Below are positions 33,118-42,055 of a DNA stretch of 64,000 nt, one piece after another. A model generated the notes under the pieces. The model worked only from the letters and a program-made list of their open reading frames with translations, was not told the origin of the DNA and did no database searches. The position numbers and the translations under genes are program-made. Origin of the DNA: Roseomonas sp. (GTDB taxonomy: Bacteria; Pseudomonadota; Alphaproteobacteria; Acetobacterales; Acetobacteraceae); NCBI GenBank assembly GCA_031180725.1, contig JAPSLO010000002.1, positions 434,001 to 498,000 on the forward strand. The letters run 5' to 3'. Positions within the stretch are counted from its first letter, which is position 1. Every line of letters starts with the position of its first letter.

Positions 33118-35658
33118 TCAGCGCAGCAGGCCGCGCAGCAGGTCGGGAATCTGCGGCTGTTGACGCTGCGCCGGGCGCGGCTGCGGCGCGGGCTGGGGCT
33201 GGCTGGGCGCCGCCTGCGGCCTTGCAGCCGGCACCGCGCCCTGGCGCCCGCCGCGGGCGGCGGCCAGGGCAGGGCCGCAATCGGGCAGCGCAGCCAGCTG
33301 ACGGTTGCCCTGGCGCCCGGCCAGCGCTCCCAGCAGGGCGCCCGCATCGCCGCCCAACTGCTCGGCCAGGCCGCCGATCAGCTCGCCGGCATTCTGCACC
33401 TGCACGCCGCGATAGCCCGGGCTGGCCAGGCGGCCGCCCAGATCCGCCGCCACGCGCACGGAAGCGCCCGCAGCGCGCACGTCATGCTCCATGCGCAGCG
33501 CCACCGTCTCGTCCCGCAGATTCACCGTGCCGCTGCCGGCCACCTTGGCCGCGGGCGCATCCACCAGCAGCGGACTGACACGGGCGATGCCATCCTCGGC
33601 CTCGGCGCGGATGGCGACGCATTCCAGCGGCAGACGGTCCGGCACCTCGATGGGCACCGGCACCTGGCGACGCAGGGCGGCTTCGATGGGCTGGATCAGC
33701 GCGGGCTCGGCGGTGGCATTGACCATTGCCAGGCCCACATGGCCGTCCAGGCTGGCCGCCACCGTGCGCAACCCGGCGCCAGCGCCGCGCAGATCCGCCT
33801 CCAGCTCCGCCTGGCCGGAAAGGCGCACGGGCTGGCCGAAGGCGCGCTGCAGCGCAGCCAGGTCGAGCCCACCGGCCTGCATCGCGAGGCGCAAGGTCGG
33901 TTGCGCCGCGGTGGCATCGGCGGCCAGTTCGCCATTCACCGCGCCGCCGGGTGTGGTGGCGCGGAAGGGCGCGATGCGCGCCTGGCCGGCGGCGATGCGG
34001 ATCGGCGCCTGGATGTCGCGCCAGGCGATACCGCCCGCCGCCAGGCTGGCGATGGTCAGCCGCAGATCGGCATCCAGGCTGCGCAGCGCGCCGATGGGGA
34101 TCGGAATGTCGGGGATCACCCGCCCATCCGAAGCGGCAGGAGAAGGCGCCGCGGCCTGGGGCTGCGCCGCGGCCTGGGGCTGGGCGGCGCGGAGCGCATC
34201 AAGGTCGAGCTTCGCCACCTCCAACTGGCCAGTCAGGCCAGGGCGCTCGCCGATCACCACGGTCAGTTCGCCACGCGCCTCCACCTGCGGACTGGTGAGG
34301 GACAGGGCGCGGAGATGCGCGCCGCCCTCGAAGCGCGGCGTGCGCTCCGCAATGCGGGCCTGTGCGGCGATGTCGCGCAGCGCCGGAAGCGGCGTACCGG
34401 CCAGCGGCGAGAGCGCCGCCAGATCCGGCACCCGCCCCGCGATCGCCAGATCCACGCCGGCCACCTCGTGCAACTCGGCGATGCGGCCCTGGGCGGTGAG
34501 CGTGGCGCCAGCAGCTTCCAGACGCAGATCCACCGGTGCCGGACCAGGCGCCTGCCCGCCGAGTTGCTGCGGTGTCCCGAACTGCCCGGCCAGTGTCAGC
34601 GGCGTCTCGCCCAGCCGGGCCTCGGCCGAAAGCGTCAGCGGCTGGTCCTGGCGGGGCGCGGTCAGTTCCAGGCGCGTCAGTGTCAGCCCGGGGCGTAAGG
34701 CCGAAAGATCGCTCTGGCCGATGCGCAGGTTGAGCGTCTCCGCGCCTGTCACCCGGGCACCGGTGCCGGAGAGCTTGGCGCTGGCCGCCACCTCCTTCAG
34801 CGGCGGCAGCGGCGCGTCCGGCAGCAGCGGCGCCAGACGGGCGAGGTCGGGAATGCGGGCATTCCCCTCTGCCGCCCAGTCCTGGCCGGCGGAGAGCGTG
34901 CCGCGGGCGCGGGCTTCGGCGCCGAGGGTGGAGGCGGTGACATCGAAAGGCCAGGGCTCCGCACCGCCGAAGGCGGCAACCGCACCGGCGGTGGCCTGGA
35001 ACGAGACGTCCTGCCCACGCAGCCGGGCAGTGCCGCGCGCGGTGGTCGGACCGGCAAGCGGGGCGGCGGCGTCCAGGCCGGGGATCTCGATCACCTCGGT
35101 GATGCCAGCCTGGCCGTCGCGCCAGGTGATGCGCGCGTCTTGCAGCCGCAGATTATCCAGCGCGACGGCGAAGGGCTGGCGCGAGCCGCCCTCCTGCGGC
35201 TGGGGCTGGGCCTGAGGCTGCGGCTGTGCCGGCGCGGCCGCATTGGCGGGCCGGAAATCCCAGTTGGCGCGGCCCTGCGCATCCGTCTCCAGCAGGATGT
35301 CGGGCTGGTCCAGCAGGATGCGCGCGATCTCGAGGCGGCGGGAGAGCAGCGGCAGCAGTGCGGCCTCCACCTCCATCCGGCGGGCGGTGACCATCTCCGG
35401 GCGGCTGCCGCCTTCCATATTGGCCAGCTTGATGTCCGTAAGCTCCACCGAAGGGCGGAGCGAGAGGCCGAGCGCGATGCTGCCGAGCGTGAAGCGGCGG
35501 CCGGTGGCGTTCTCCACCGCGGCCACCACGCGCGGGCGCAGCGATTCGGGATCGAGGAAGGCGCGCAGGGCCAGATAGCCGCCCACCGGCACCAGGATGA
35601 AGATCGCCAGCAGGATCCAAGGCCAGCGGCGGCGCTTGTGGGGGGGCGGCAGCGTCAT
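33118..35658 (-). CDS. AsmA-family membrane-anchored protein, 846 aa
   Basis: The ATG at 35658, with GGGAG 10 bases before it, gives 846 aa; upstream frame is not protein-like. Residues 12-32 form the signal anchor (WPWILLAIFILVPVGGYLALRAF), followed by the AsmA N-terminal motif (VVAAVENATGRRFTLGSIALGLSLRPSVELTDIKLAN). Long beta-repeat-like regions follow, and near residue 640 the LRLAMQAGGLDLAALQRAFGQ and LSGQAELEADLRGAG segments of the AsmA C-terminal domain. Several Gln/Ala/Pro-rich low-complexity blocks (AQPQPQAQPQPQ, QAAAQPQAAAPSP) interrupt it. AsmA proteins are thought to help lipid transfer to the outer membrane. It converges with the kinase gene, 15 bp apart. Confidence 0.9.
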   Translation of the reverse strand: MTLPPPHKRRRWPWILLAIFILVPVGGYLALRAFLDPESLRPRVVAAVENATGRRFTLGSIALGLSLRPSVELTDIKLANMEGGSRPEMVTARRMEVEAALLPLLSRRLEIARILLDQPDILLETDAQGRANWDFRPANAAAPAQPQPQAQPQPQEGGSRQPFAVALDNLRLQDARITWRDGQAGITEVIEIPGLDAAAPLAGPTTARGTARLRGQDVSFQATAGAVAAFGGAEPWPFDVTASTLGAEARARGTLSAGQDWAAEGNARIPDLARLAPLLPDAPLPPLKEVAASAKLSGTGARVTGAETLNLRIGQSDLSALRPGLTLTRLELTAPRQDQPLTLSAEARLGETPLTLAGQFGTPQQLGGQAPGPAPVDLRLEAAGATLTAQGRIAELHEVAGVDLAIAGRVPDLAALSPLAGTPLPALRDIAAQARIAERTPRFEGGAHLRALSLTSPQVEARGELTVVIGERPGLTGQLEVAKLDLDALRAAQPQAAAQPQAAAPSPAASDGRVIPDIPIPIGALRSLDADLRLTIASLAAGGIAWRDIQAPIRIAAGQARIAPFRATTPGGAVNGELAADATAAQPTLRLAMQAGGLDLAALQRAFGQPVRLSGQAELEADLRGAGAGLRTVAASLDGHVGLAMVNATAEPALIQPIEAALRRQVPVPIEVPDRLPLECVAIRAEAEDGIARVSPLLVDAPAAKVAGSGTVNLRDETVALRMEHDVRAAGASVRVAADLGGRLASPGYRGVQVQNAGELIGGLAEQLGGDAGALLGALAGRQGNRQLAALPDCGPALAAARGGRQGAVPAARPQAAPSQPQPAPQPRPAQRQQPQIPDLLRGLLR

Positions 35659-35747
35659 GGCAATCTTCTCCCTTGACGCCCCTAAGAACGGACGGGGCGC
35701 GCGCGTTCCTTTCGGATACGGTGATGTGGGACCGCGGCCGGCTTCGC

Positions 35748-36725
35748 CTATCCCTGCCGGCGCGGTCGCGGCGTGCGCGGTGCCTCGAAGCCGAAGAAGG
35801 CGAAGGTCTCCTTCATGTGCTTCGGCAGAGCCGCGGCGACTTCCAGCACGCCACCGGCCGGGTGCGGCAGCTTCAGCGCGCGGGCATGCAGGTGAAGCTG
35901 GCCGGAGAGACCCTCGATATGCGCGGCGGCGCCGCCATACTTGCCGTCGCCCAGGATGGGGCAACCCAGCGCCTCCGCCGCGTGGACGCGCAGCTGATGG
36001 GTGCGGCCGGTCAATGGGTTCATCTCCAGCCAGGCAGCGCGGCGGCGAACCACATCCAGGGTGCGGAAATCGGTGATGGCGCGCGCGCCCTCCGCACCCT
36101 CGGCAGCGGCCGTGCGCTCGCCGCGCGGGCCGGCTTGCTTCACCAGCGGCAGGTCGATGCGGCCGGCGGGCGGGGAAGGTTCGCCCACCACCACCGCCCA
36201 GTAGGTCTTCTCCACATCACGACCGCGGAAAGCGGCGGCCAGCTTGGCCGCGGCGCCGGCGGTGCGCGCCAGCACCAGCACGCCGGAGGTGTCGCGGTCC
36301 AGCCGATGCACGAGGCGCGGGCGCTCCTCGGCCTCGAAGCGCAGCGCGTCCAGCATTCCGTCCAGGTGCCGGGCGATGCCGGGGCCGCCTTGCACGGGCA
36401 GGCCATGCGGCTTGTCCAGCACCAGCACATGTGCGTCCTTGTGCAGGACCATCGCCTCCAGCGCCTTGGCCTCTCGCTCATCCACCGGCTTCGGGGCGCG
36501 CGGGCGGTCCGCGGGCAGGCCTTCCGGCAGGGGCGGGATGCGGATCTCCTGGCCCGGCGCGAGACGCGTATTCGCCTCCGCCCGCTTGCCGTCCACGCGG
36601 ACCTGGCCGGTGCGGAGCATCTTCTGCAGCGCGCCCTGCGTCAGGGCGGGGTAATGGCGGCGGAACCAGCGGTCGAGGCGCGTATCGGCCTCATCCTCGG
36701 TCACCTTGCGGTGCTGGACGGTCAT
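35748..36725 (-). CDS. 23S rRNA pseudouridine synthase, RluC/RluD family
   Basis: The product has 325 aa. An N-terminal S4-like domain (DTRLDRWFRRHYPALTQGALQKMLRTGQVRVDGKRAEANTRLAPGQ) is followed by the RluA-type catalytic domain. The catalytic Asp is in RLVHRLDRDTSGVLVLAR; other signatures are VLDKPHGLPVQGG and NPLTGRTHQLRVHAAEALGCPILGD. Length, S4 domain and motifs match RluC (positions 955/2504/2580 in E. coli 23S rRNA) or RluD; sequence by eye does not separate them, and the RluC reading is favoured. It lies 89 bp before the AsmA gene on the same strand. Confidence 0.9.
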   Translation of the reverse strand: MTVQHRKVTEDEADTRLDRWFRRHYPALTQGALQKMLRTGQVRVDGKRAEANTRLAPGQEIRIPPLPEGLPADRPRAPKPVDEREAKALEAMVLHKDAHVLVLDKPHGLPVQGGPGIARHLDGMLDALRFEAEERPRLVHRLDRDTSGVLVLARTAGAAAKLAAAFRGRDVEKTYWAVVVGEPSPPAGRIDLPLVKQAGPRGERTAAAEGAEGARAITDFRTLDVVRRRAAWLEMNPLTGRTHQLRVHAAEALGCPILGDGKYGGAAAHIEGLSGQLHLHARALKLPHPAGGVLEVAAALPKHMKETFAFFGFEAPRTPRPRRQG

Positions 36726-36810
36726 GATGCGCGGCAGGCTAGCACGGCGCCGCTGCCGGCGGATGGGGGCCGCCGCGCGAAGCTGACCGGCGGTGGCCTG
36801 ACAGGCGGGC

Positions 36811-36839
36811 TTCCCCCTCCCGCCAGGCGGGAGGGGGAA
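36811..36839. terminator. 29-bp perfect palindrome between the XRE and pseudouridine synthase genes
   Basis: TTCCCCCTCCCGCC and its complement are separated by a single A, giving a 14-bp inverted repeat. It lies 11 bp after the XRE stop. There is no T run. A hairpin of this CCCTCCCGCC/GGCGGGAGGG type recurs between genes in many proteobacteria, so it may be a REP-like element rather than a true terminator. Confidence 0.55.
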
Positions 36840-36849
36840 TTCTGGCGGA

Positions 36850-37239
36850 TCAGTTCGCCGGGCGGGTCGCCGCCAAGGCGCGGGCGGCCTCGCAGAGCGC
36901 GGCCAAGCCGCTTTCCGGCAGTTCGTCCGTCGTGCGCACCAGGTCCATCAGCATGCGGGGCCTGGTGGGCAGCAGTGGGCGGTAGAGCCCGGCCGTCGGT
37001 TCCAGTTCCTCGAAGAACCAAGCCGGGGAGACACCGAGCAGGGCGGCGATCTCCGGCAAGCGCGCGGCGGGAATGCCGTTCACCCCGGCCTCGTATTTCC
37101 GCACCTGCTGCGGCGACAGGCCGAGCGCCTGCGCCGCCTCTGCCAGGGAGAGGCCACGCTGCACGCGGCGTTCGCGGATGCGGCGGCCGACATGGCGGTC
37201 GGCAGCCGCAGCCAGCGGCTCTGTGCTCAGAGAAACCAC
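36850..37239 (-). CDS. XRE-family helix-turn-helix regulator, 129 aa
   Basis: A GTG at 37239 starts 13 bases before the GH16 stop, so the two genes overlap and are probably co-transcribed. Residues 18-72 are a Cro/CI-type HTH: VGRRIRERRVQRGLSLAEAAQALGLSPQQVRKYEAGVNGIPAARLPEIAALLGV. The remaining C-terminal half (FFEELEPTAGLYRPLLPT.. to AARALAATRPAN) may be for dimerisation or signal sensing. Its place behind the GH16 gene and the palindrome at the GH16 promoter suggest autoregulation of this pair. Confidence 0.88.
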   Translation of the reverse strand: MVSLSTEPLAAAADRHVGRRIRERRVQRGLSLAEAAQALGLSPQQVRKYEAGVNGIPAARLPEIAALLGVSPAWFFEELEPTAGLYRPLLPTRPRMLMDLVRTTDELPESGLAALCEAARALAATRPAN

Positions 37240-38105
37240 TGGCCCGTCGCCTCATAGTTCGCCTGGACGGCGGCGGCAGCCGCCTCCCAGTCGATCTGGC
37301 CGTTCACCGTGTACTGGGCCCAGGGATCCCCGGATTCCGCTGCTGCCGGTTCCGCGACCTGCCGCTCAGAGGATTGTGCCGGCGCAGCGAATTCGGCCTC
37401 GGTCCCAGCCTCGGCCTCGGCGGGGGGCGTGGCTGGCGTGTTGCCGGAATCCCCCTCCCCTGGCGTCCAGGCGGACACCTTCACCCAGTCGAGTTCGATC
37501 TCCACCCGGTCGGGCGTGGACCCGTCCGGCCCGCCGCCGAACCAAGTCTCGTGGTCGGCCATGACCTGGCCCTGCACGCCGAAGGACATGGACTGCTCCG
37601 GCACGTCGGTCGTGATGCGACTCTTCTGCTGGCCATCGACCCACAGCGTCAGCTCGCCGGGCGTCCAGTCCAGGCGGTAGGTGTGCCATTGCGAGACATC
37701 GGTATCGATGTACTCGGTGACCTGGGGGTCGCCATGGTTGGTGAAGGCAAAGGCCTCCCTATCCGGACGGTGGGTCTCGACGATATCCACCTCATCCGTC
37801 CACTCGTTGTCGGACGGCCAGAGCAGGATCGCGGCCGCGGTGCCCTGCCCCGCATCCACCCGGGCGCGGAATTCGTAGCTGCCGTAAGTCTGGCCGTCGG
37901 GGATGGTGGCAAGCCCCCCGGAGACCCAGCCGTCCTCCGCACGCTCCGTCGCGATGGTCAAGCGACCATCGCCGACTTGGATCTGCGAGGGATCCCACCG
38001 AAACATCTCATTGTGGTATTCACCTGAGTAGACCGCTTTCCAAATGCCACGGTCGAGCTGCGAGCCGTTGAAATCGTCCCGAAAGACCTGGCTGAAGTCA
38101 GACAT
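37227..38105 (-). CDS. glycoside hydrolase family 16 protein, 292 aa
   Basis: GH16 enzymes cleave beta-1,3 or beta-1,3-1,4 glucans and related galactans. The ATG at 38105 gives 292 aa; CAGGGA is the probable ribosome site. The fold begins FSQVFRDDFNGSQLDRGIWKA and the catalytic ExDxxE signature is EVDIVE (in NEWTDEVDIVETHRPD), with both Glu present. HTYRLDWTPGELTLWVDGQQ follows as usual. There is no signal peptide, so export by a type I or other route, or cytoplasmic action, must be assumed. A Pro/Glu/Ala linker leads to a 30-residue C-terminal motif (YTVNGQIDWEAAAAAVQANYEATGQWFL). The likely natural substrate is a beta-glucan. Confidence 0.9.
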   Translation of the reverse strand: MSDFSQVFRDDFNGSQLDRGIWKAVYSGEYHNEMFRWDPSQIQVGDGRLTIATERAEDGWVSGGLATIPDGQTYGSYEFRARVDAGQGTAAAILLWPSDNEWTDEVDIVETHRPDREAFAFTNHGDPQVTEYIDTDVSQWHTYRLDWTPGELTLWVDGQQKSRITTDVPEQSMSFGVQGQVMADHETWFGGGPDGSTPDRVEIELDWVKVSAWTPGEGDSGNTPATPPAEAEAGTEAEFAAPAQSSERQVAEPAAAESGDPWAQYTVNGQIDWEAAAAAVQANYEATGQWFL

Positions 38106-38180
38106 GCGCAAACGGTCCCTGGATTGTTCGGGACCTCCGGAGGCCGGGTGTCTTCTACTTACGGAAAGGCGCCGGCGTCC

Positions 38181-38209
38181 ATGCTAACCAGGTTAGGAAT
38201 CGGGTTCAA
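38181..38209 (-). promoter_or_regulatory. candidate promoter of the GH16-XRE unit with overlapping palindrome
   Basis: Minus strand: TTGAAC (38204-38209), 17-bp spacer, TAGCAT (38181-38186), each matching four of six consensus bases. The perfect 13-bp palindrome CTAACCAGGTTAG (38184-38196) covers the -10 and adjoining spacer, the classic place for a repressor to sit. The XRE protein encoded downstream is the obvious candidate binder. Confidence 0.5.
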
Positions 38210-38244
38210 AGAGAACCGTCTTAGATTTCGCCTTTCGGTTGGGA

Positions 38245-38604
38245 TCAGCGCCGCGTCAGCCCGAAGCACAGGCCGAAAGCGGCCAGCCCCAACGCCAGCG
38301 AAGCTGCCACGTACAAGGCCGCGAGGGGCGGCGATCTTTCGAACAGGGCGCCGGTTTCCAGGCTGAAGGCGGAGAAGGTGGTGAAGCCGCCGAGGAAGCC
38401 GGTGACCGCCAGCAGCCGTGCCGGACCTTCAACGCCCAGGCCGGCCGCCAGCCCGATCGCCGCGCTGCCGATCACGTTGACGGCCAGTGTACCCCATGGA
38501 AAGGCGCCCCCGAAAGCCGCCAGCGCGGCCAGCGAGACCAGGTAGCGCACCACCGACCCCGCCGCGCCGCCCGTCGCGACCAGCAGCAGCGCTGTCGCAC
38601 TCAC
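38245..38604 (-). CDS. crcB: fluoride ion channel CrcB/Fluc
   Basis: The product is a small membrane protein that exports fluoride; it works as a dimer. The GTG at 38604 overlaps the rarA stop (GTGA), giving 119 aa. Four hydrophobic helices and the family motifs are present: GGAAGSVVRYLVSL (GGxxGSxxRY), GTLAVNVIGSAAIG and the Phe-box region GFLGGFTTFSAFSLE. No fluoride riboswitch is seen upstream because the gene begins inside the rarA end. Translational coupling to rarA is common in alphaproteobacteria. Confidence 0.93.
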   Translation of the reverse strand: MSATALLLVATGGAAGSVVRYLVSLAALAAFGGAFPWGTLAVNVIGSAAIGLAAGLGVEGPARLLAVTGFLGGFTTFSAFSLETGALFERSPPLAALYVAASLALGLAAFGLCFGLTRR

Positions 38605-39944
38605 CGCTTGCGTCCCCGCTGCCGCCGCAGCGCCGCCCACTCCTGAAGCCGCGCCGCCACCGCCGCTTCCGCGCCGTGATCCGTCGGCCGGTAGAACTGC
38701 CGCGGCGCCATCCCCTCCGGCCAGTAATTCGCGCCGGAGAAGCCGCCTTCCGCATCGTGGTCGTATTCGTAGCCGGCACCGTAGCCCAGCTCCTTCATCA
38801 GCTTCGTCGGCGCGTTCAGGATGTTGGCAGGCGGCATCAGGCTGCCCGTCTCCTTCGCGGCGCGCATCGCCTCTCCATAGGCCACATAGACCGCGTTGGA
38901 TTTCGGCGCGGTGGCCAAATGCACGACGAGCTGCGCGAGAGCCAATTCGCCTTCCGGGCTGCCGAGGCGCTCGTAGGTCTCCCAGGCGGCGATCGCCAGC
39001 GGCAGGGCGCGGGGATCGGCCATGCCGACATCCTCGGCGGCGAAGCGCGTCAGGCGGCGGGCGATGTAGCGCGGGTCCTCGCCGCCTGCGACCATGCGCG
39101 CGAACCAGTAGAGCCCGGCATCCGGATCCGACCCGCGCAGCGACTTGTGCAGGGCGGAAATGAGGTTGAAGTGTTCCTCCCGGTCCTTGTCATAGAGCGC
39201 GGCGCGCTTCGCCAGCGTCGTCGCCAGCGCAGCAGGGTCCAGCGTCTCTCCACCGGGCGGGATGGCCAGAAGCTGTTCCGCCATGTTCAGCAGGTAGCGG
39301 CCGTCGCCGTCGGCCATGGCGCGCAGCGCGACGCGGGCTTCCGGCGTCAGCGGCAGGGCCCGATCCTCGGCCTCCTCGGCGCGGGCGAGGAGCTGCTCCA
39401 GCGCCGCATCGTCCAGCCGGCGCAGCACCAGCACCTGGCAGCGCGACAGCAGCGCTCCGTTCAGGGCGAAGCTGGGGTTTTCCGTGGTGGCGCCGACCAG
39501 GGTGACGGTGCCGTCCTCCACCACCGGCAGGAAGCCGTCCTGCTGGGCGCGGTTGAAGCGGTGAATTTCGTCGATGAAGAGCAGCGTGCCGCGGCCACGC
39601 GTGCGGCGATTCCGCGCTTCCTCGAAGGCGCGCTTCAGGTCGGCGACGCCGGAGAAGACGGCCGAGAGCGGCTGGAAGGCCAGGTTCGCGGCCTCCGCCA
39701 GCAAGCGGGCGATGGTGGTCTTCCCGACACCGGGCGGCCCCCAGAGAATCAGCGAGGGCAGCGTGCCGCGCGCCAGCATGCCGGTCAGCGTGCCCTGCGG
39801 GCCCAGCAGATGATCCTGGCCGATCACCTCGGCCAGGCTGCGCGGGCGCAGCCGGTCCGCCAGCGGGCGGGGGCCGGGCGGGGTACGTGACGGAGGGGCT
39901 TCCTCGGGCTCGGGGTCGCCGAACAGGTCGGGGGCGCGCGCCAT
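38601..39944 (-). CDS. rarA: replication-associated recombination protein A (RarA/MgsA)
   Basis: RarA is an AAA+ clamp-loader-like ATPase that acts at stalled replication forks. The ATG at 39944 gives 447 aa; it begins [18 protein letters not shown], a disordered leader, and the conserved body starts at [21 protein letters not shown]. It shows Walker [15 protein letters not shown], Walker [17 protein letters not shown], sensor 1 ATTENPSF, and the C-terminal MgsA domain [29 protein letters not shown]. The gene is divergent from the Bug protein gene at 40026. Confidence 0.95.
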   Translation of the reverse strand: MARAPDLFGDPEPEEAPPSRTPPGPRPLADRLRPRSLAEVIGQDHLLGPQGTLTGMLARGTLPSLILWGPPGVGKTTIARLLAEAANLAFQPLSAVFSGVADLKRAFEEARNRRTRGRGTLLFIDEIHRFNRAQQDGFLPVVEDGTVTLVGATTENPSFALNGALLSRCQVLVLRRLDDAALEQLLARAEEAEDRALPLTPEARVALRAMADGDGRYLLNMAEQLLAIPPGGETLDPAALATTLAKRAALYDKDREEHFNLISALHKSLRGSDPDAGLYWFARMVAGGEDPRYIARRLTRFAAEDVGMADPRALPLAIAAWETYERLGSPEGELALAQLVVHLATAPKSNAVYVAYGEAMRAAKETGSLMPPANILNAPTKLMKELGYGAGYEYDHDAEGGFSGANYWPEGMAPRQFYRPTDHGAEAAVAARLQEWAALRRQRGRKR

Positions 39945-40025
39945 GGCCCTATCCTGCGCCCGGCTTGGCTTGGCGGGAACCGGGGCAGCGCGGCATGCTG
40001 CACGGGAAGATACGGAGGAAACGCC

Positions 40026-41003
40026 ATGACCCGCCTGACCCGGCGCGGCCTCGGCCTGGGCCTGCTGGCCGCACCCTTGCTGGCGCACGGTGCGGCAGCA
40101 CAATGGGCGCCTACGCGCGCGATCCGGATGCTGGCGCCCTATCCGCCCGGCGGCGGGGTGGACACCACCTCCCGTCTGCTCGCTGGGCCGATGGGCAGCT
40201 TCCTGGGCCAGCCGGTAGTGGTGGAGAACCGGGCCGGCGCCGGCGGTTCGATTGGCGCGGCGGAGCTGGCGCGCAGCGCGCCGGATGGCCACACCATCAT
40301 GATCGACGCCATGGCGCATACGGTGAACCCGGCGCTGCTGAAGGGCCTGCCCTTCGACTATGCCACCGCCTTCACGCCGATCAGCCAGGTGGTGGTGCTA
40401 CCGCAGTTGCTGGTGGTGAACCCGCAGACCGTGCCGGCGCGCGACCTGCAGAACTTCGTCGCCTGGGTGAAGGCGCGGTCGGGGCAGCTTTCCTACGGAT
40501 CCTCGGGCAATGCCACGGCCGCGCATCTGGCGGGCGCACTGTTCGCGAGCCGCGCGGGGCTGGACATCCAGCACGTGCCCTATCGCGGCGGCACGCCGGC
40601 GCTGCAGGACCTGCTGGGCGGCGCCATCGCGTTTGTCTTCGGCACCGTCTCCTCCTCGCTGCAATTGGCGCGGGAGGGGCGGCTGCGCGCGCTGGCGGTC
40701 TCAACCGCGCAGCGCATCGCTTCGCTGCCCGACGTGCCGACCGTCGCCGAACAAGGCTTTCCCGGCTACGAGCTGAACGAGTGGAACGGGCTCTATGCAC
40801 CGGCGGGGCTGCCACCGGCCGCGACCGCCCGGCTGCATGAAGCGGCCATGCACGCCCTAGCCGATGCCACGGTGCGCCAGCGGCTGGACGCGCTGGGCGC
40901 CTTCCCCGTCGGCACCCCCCCGGCCGAGTTCGCGCGCTATGTCGCCGCACAGCGCGAGGTGATGGCGAAGTTGGTGCGCGAGGCCGGTATCGAGGCCGGC
41001 TGA
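40026..41003 (+). CDS. Bug-family substrate-binding protein (tripartite tricarboxylate transporter type)
   Basis: The ATG at 40026, with AGGAAA 6 bases before it, gives 325 aa. A signal peptide (TRRGLGLGLLAAPLLAHGAAA) is followed by family landmarks: APTRAIRMLAPYPPGGGVDTTSRLL, ENRAGAGGSIGAAELA, FDYATAFTPISQV. It is clearly related to the next gene in tandem (78 bp on). No membrane TctA/TctB genes occur anywhere in the window. The ligand, probably an organic acid, cannot be told. Confidence 0.9.
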   Translation: MTRLTRRGLGLGLLAAPLLAHGAAAQWAPTRAIRMLAPYPPGGGVDTTSRLLAGPMGSFLGQPVVVENRAGAGGSIGAAELARSAPDGHTIMIDAMAHTVNPALLKGLPFDYATAFTPISQVVVLPQLLVVNPQTVPARDLQNFVAWVKARSGQLSYGSSGNATAAHLAGALFASRAGLDIQHVPYRGGTPALQDLLGGAIAFVFGTVSSSLQLAREGRLRALAVSTAQRIASLPDVPTVAEQGFPGYELNEWNGLYAPAGLPPAATARLHEAAMHALADATVRQRLDALGAFPVGTPPAEFARYVAAQREVMAKLVREAGIEAG

Positions 41004-41080
41004 GCAGGATTGCGCGCCGCCGGCTTGACCCGGCCGGCGGCGCGCGCGATCTGCCCCGCAACGAAGCCGGAGACGCCATC

Positions 41081-42055
41081 ATGTTGAGCCGCCGCGCCCT
41101 GAGCCACGCCGTGATGGGCACCGCCGCCCTGGCCCTGCCTGGCCTTGCCCGGGCGCAGCCCGCTTGGCCGCAGCGTTCCATCCGCCTGATCGTGCCTTTC
41201 GCCGCCGGCGGCGCCGCGGACAGCGCGGCGCGCGTGCTGACGCCCCGCATGGGCGAGAAGCTGGGCCAGGGCTTCGTGGTGGAGAATCGCACCGGCGCCT
41301 CCGGCAGCCTGGGTGGGGGCGAGATCGCGCGCGCGACGGATGGCCACAGCTTCCTCTGGGATGCCTCCAGCCACATCGTGAACCCGTCGCTGCTGCGCGG
41401 CCTGCCCTTCGACTACGCCACCGCCTTCACGCCGATCTCGCTGGTCGTGACCTTTCCCTCTGCCATCGCAGTGAAGGCGGACTTCCCCGCGCGCACGCTG
41501 CAGGAGTTCGTGGCCGCGGCGAAGGCGCGGCCGGGCTCACTGAGCGTCGGCACGCAGGGCAACGCCACCGCCGGGCATCTGGGCCTGGTCGCCTTCAGCA
41601 AGGCGGCGGGGATCGAGGTGGTGCACGTTCCGTATCGGGGCGGCGCGGCGGCGGCGCAGGACCTGGCGAGCGGCGCCATCGACGCGGTTTTCACCACGCT
41701 GGTCTCGGCGGGCCCGGTCGTGGATGCGGGCCGCGCCCGCTTCCTGGGCGTAGCGACGGCGCAGCGCGTGGAAAGCCGGCCGGATGTGCCGACTATTGCC
41801 GAGAGCGGCTATCCCGGCTTCGAATCCAATGAGTGGGCCGGCCTGTTCGGCCCGGCCGGCACGCCGCAGCCCGTGGTGGCGGCACTGTACGACGCGCTGA
41901 CCTTTGCGATGGCGGATGCGGCGGTCCGCGCCCGCCTGGTGCAGATCGGCTGCGTGCCGGTGGCCAGCCGGCCGGAGGATTTCGCCCGCTTCGTCACCGA
42001 AGGCCGGGCGACCATGGCGACCCTGGTGCGCGAGGCGAATATCCGTGCCGAGTAG
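41081..42055 (+). CDS. Bug-family substrate-binding protein, tandem paralogue
   Basis: The ATG at 41081 gives 324 aa with a signal peptide (ALSHAVMGTAALALPGLARA-QP). It shares WPQRSIRLIVPFAAGGAADSAARVL, ENRTGASGSLGGGEIA, HVPYRGGAAAAQDLASGAIDAVF and the LLRGLPFDYATAFTPIS block with the neighbour at 40026. Together with that gene it looks like a tandem duplication that has diverged. Its stop codon lies inside a 13-bp microduplication (42048-42073). A DMT transporter gene follows 67 bp later but is a different transport class. Confidence 0.9.
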   Translation: MLSRRALSHAVMGTAALALPGLARAQPAWPQRSIRLIVPFAAGGAADSAARVLTPRMGEKLGQGFVVENRTGASGSLGGGEIARATDGHSFLWDASSHIVNPSLLRGLPFDYATAFTPISLVVTFPSAIAVKADFPARTLQEFVAAAKARPGSLSVGTQGNATAGHLGLVAFSKAAGIEVVHVPYRGGAAAAQDLASGAIDAVFTTLVSAGPVVDAGRARFLGVATAQRVESRPDVPTIAESGYPGFESNEWAGLFGPAGTPQPVVAALYDALTFAMADAAVRARLVQIGCVPVASRPEDFARFVTEGRATMATLVREANIRAE

